This document shows, piece after piece, positions 61,768 through 64,000 of a stretch of 64,000 nt of DNA (positions within the stretch are counted from its first letter, which is position 1; every line of letters starts with the position of its first letter). The notes beneath the pieces are model-generated. The model had not been told where the DNA came from. It searched no databases and saw only the letters and a program-made list of their open reading frames with translations. Source of the DNA: Syncephalis plumigaleata (lineage: Eukaryota; Zoopagomycota; Zoopagomycetes; Zoopagales; Piptocephalidaceae); assembly GCA_025201365.1 (NCBI GenBank), contig JAIXMF010000011.1, forward strand, positions 186,001-250,000, given 5' to 3'. The position numbers were made by a program, and so were the translations under genes.

Positions 61768-63197
61768 TTACATCTCCCAGAGGGAGAGGGGCTTGTTGGG
61801 CGCACTGGTAGCAATCACTTTGCCATCTGGCGAGGTGGCCAGATATGAGACACCATTGTCGTGTCCAGTTGCCATGCTGATTAAGTCCAGATCAGCATGA
61901 CGTCCAATACGGTCACCCATCTCAGTGACAACGTCCGGTTGCATCAGCTCTGGATACTCCCAAAGCCGTATATTCCCCTCCTCGCATATATGTGTTGATA
62001 AGATGCCGCGGTTATGCGGTAACCAGGCCAAGTTACTTACTTTAGAATTTGTTTCAACTGAGCTATAAATATAACCATCCGTTATGTTCCATAATCGAAT
62101 TTTACCATATCTCGAGTTACTACCGACTACTAGTAAGTCATCACGATGTGGTGACCAAGCGGCAGCTTTGATTGCATCACAACCATTATTCAAGTGACGA
62201 ATAGGAAACGTCGAATATTTGTCCCAAAGCAATAAGTGGCCATTCATACTACCGCTAACTAGATAAGTATTTGCACGATTCCAGTGCAAACAACATACAT
62301 CAGATGTATGCTCGAGGTACCGTTCTTCCTCAATATCGGGAGCTCTTATATCCCGCCGCATGATTCTTCCGCCATTTTCGCCACGTTCGCCTGAGTCTAG
62401 CACTGAGCCACACCATGTCATAGCGTATATTGGGTGCCCTGATCTGCCGTATGTACGCAGCACTCGCTCTTGATTTACGTCCCATACGTTAATAGTACCA
62501 TTGGCTGTTGCAACAGCCAAGTATGGTCTCTACATAAAAGGAAAGTAAATGGATTAATAAATTTTGGTACAATTGACTAGAAGTGATTGCCACTTACTTC
62601 CTTCATCCAGCTTACACATGTAATTGGATTGTTTGCGCTTATATCATCCAATTTTATATCAGCACCGGTGGTAGTGTTCACTACGGTTAAGTGCTCGTTT
62701 GTTCCGACTGCTAACAAATTGATTGGTGACCAATCAATAGGATTAGAATAAAGGTGTTGGACTATGCTTGTTGCGTACGCTGGTGCGATTAATTGTGATA
62801 AGAGACGTCCCACCGATCCATGAGTTTGTCGTTCCGTATCAAATCTATACGGTTTAATTATACTAGATATTGTCGCCAACATTCTAGAGAAGTCACTTCG
62901 GTGGAATTGTGGTGGTGGCGGTGACGATGACGATGCCGCTATATGTTGAAAATCATTATCTTCTAATAACGTCGTTTCGTCGAATGTTGGCTCTGTGTTG
63001 GTGGTGGTAGTGGTGGTAGTGGTGGTAGTAGTAGTGCCAGTGATAGTAGTGGTAGCAGTAGTGGTGGTAGTGGTAGTGCCAGCGGTAGCAGTAGTGGTAG
63101 TAGTAGTGGTAGATGTTGCTGCTCTGTCACTCCGTAATCGGCGTGCCATAGCTCGGGTGACTACTCCACTATGACTGCTAAGATTTGAAGTAGTCAT
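61768..63197 (-). CDS. Divergent Cdc20/Cdh1-family WD40 protein
   Basis: Exon 1 is 63197-62598 and exon 2 is 62529-61768; 453 residues. After a Thr-homopolymer region (about residues 27-65) and KPYRFDTERQTHGSVGRLLS, a seven-bladed WD40 domain starts at IDWSPINLLAVG. Repeats include AVATANGTINVWDV, GGRIMRRDIRAPD, HTSDVCCLHWNRANTYLVSG, AIKAAAWSPHRDDLLVVGS and YLATSPDGKVIATSAPNKPL. The DxR and AWSPH features are those of APC/C activators, which present substrates for ubiquitination. I find no clear C-box (DRYIP type) and no terminal Ile-Arg tail, so APC/C binding may be altered; meiosis-specific activators such as Ama1/Mfr1 are also divergent. The ATG at 63197 is preferred to one 105 bases upstream because the upstream residues look like leader. 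Confidence 0.82.
62996..63117 (-). repeat. (ACC/ACT)n threonine-coding repeat
   Basis: Long run of Thr codons in the Cdc20-like gene, broken by a few Ala, Gly and Ile codons; seen on the plus strand as GGT/AGT triplets. Confidence 0.9.
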
Positions 63198-64000
63198 ATT
63201 GTTTGCCGCTAATATGAAATATACAGTGTATAAACAGGAAGATTTAAGGACGCAAAGCTTAAAACTTGAGAGAACTGCGACTTCTAGACCGATAGCAAAC
63301 AACGCGTGTCTCGATCAGCGGTAGCAAGTACAAACTGCTATTGCAGTAGTAGTAGCAGTAGAAACACGTAATCGCTAAGATATAAAATAAACAGAGGTTA
63401 TTGACGAAGGTTATGGAGGATATACAGGAAAGGAAAAGTACTGCGCTCGTAATATTTACAAAGCGAGCGAGAAGAATAGAAGAATAAACGTAATGGACAA
63501 TATCGCGAGGATGTATACAAAATATACAATGGTGAGGAAAGGTAGTTCGAGTATATGTTTTGCAAAGCGGATAGCATTCGTATACTACACGGTATGCTTT
63601 GTATCGTATTTTTATACTTGCTTATTGCTACTTGCAAGTACATCGCATGTGAACATCAAACCATACTGCTACGCTTGTATCGTCACGAATGCTATAAGGT
63701 AGACGATAGCTATCGCTATCACTGAAACATTTATTACCAAATACTGAAGTTTGTATAACCTAAATGGCCAATGATGACGGCATCATAGCACTCACTACAT
63801 AGTGAGCTATTCAATGACTCACACCAGTTCTCTTCACACCACTTCTCTTTACTCTTCTCTTTACTTTTCGCTTCTCTTCTTCTTCTCTTCTTTGTCATTC
63901 AAATGAGCTATTTATTCTTTTGTTGTTTAAACATACACATAGTAAAATAGGTCAGTGCTCTGTAAACTGTTTGCGTGTAGCGTAGCGCTGAGTGTGGTAA
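63198..64000. other. Upstream region of the Cdc20-like gene
   Basis: Purine-rich on the plus strand at about 63400-63490 and pyrimidine-rich at 63820-63900. The small ORFs are not convincing. No gene recognised up to the window edge. Confidence 0.4.

Overview
The window is nuclear DNA of a fungus, most likely an early-diverging (non-Dikarya) lineage. A zoopagalean such as Syncephalis or a relative is my guess and the sequence does not prove it. The reasons are: dense spliceosomal introns, mostly 45-120 bp (a few longer), with GTAAGT-type donors, CTAAC/CTAAT branch motifs and some GC-AG introns; AT-rich spacers full of microsatellites; and a gene set that includes an NDT80/PhoG transcription factor, a Rad53-type FHA kinase with SQ/TQ motifs, a conventional myosin II, PIG-U and a large ConA-plus-armadillo protein of the BEACH lineage. 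I saw no tRNA, rRNA, CRISPR array, transposon or virus-derived element.

Layout. 1-631: 3' part of a MOSC/mARC-type gene (+). 912-2369: ribosomal protein eL24 (+). 3998-5019: universal stress protein (+). 5390-5740: N-terminal fragment of a COG7-like gene, cut off where a duplicated unit begins. 6193-8815: two tandem orphan seven-helix receptor genes (+), partly homogenised by gene conversion. 9075-11424: PRMT5 (-), divergent from PIG-U (11726-13653, +). 13654-19967: mostly gene-poor, with one possible small spliced gene (14162-14529, -) and the pyrimidine-rich leader of the NDT80-like gene (19968-22522, +). 23908-32929: giant armadillo/ConA protein of the BEACH lineage, with many frame breaks and no BEACH domain (+). 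33790-37636: Rad53-like kinase with FHA domains on both sides (-). 40340-48171: myosin II heavy chain (-), divergent from eIF1A (49212-49924, +). 50081-51578: zinc transporter of the ZnT7/Msc2 type (-), divergent from a SMAP-domain lysine-rich nucleolar protein (52399-53056, +). 54594-55853: 2-dehydropantoate 2-reductase (-), divergent from a low-complexity membrane protein (56331-57371, +). 57664-57949: small spliced ORF (-). 59335-60213: coiled-coil protein (-). 61768-63197: divergent Cdc20-family WD40 protein (-).

Most genes are unrelated housekeeping functions (translation, GPI anchoring, cell cycle and checkpoint, cytokinesis, arginine methylation, zinc, pantothenate) arranged as convergent and divergent neighbours, not as a cluster. 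Exon joins were worked out by hand from splice signals, codon phase and remembered family motifs, and are exact only where stated. A recurring theme is the loss of a single base, usually in a short homopolymer, inside otherwise well-conserved genes. This looks more like consensus-sequence error than decay, although the giant gene at 23.9-32.9 kb has far more breaks than the others and ends early.

The most unusual items are the receptor pair sitting on a cut COG7 gene with gene-conversion tracts, the truncated BEACH-lineage gene, the possible third FHA region of the Rad53-like kinase, and pyrimidine-rich promoter-like tracts with no gene behind them.
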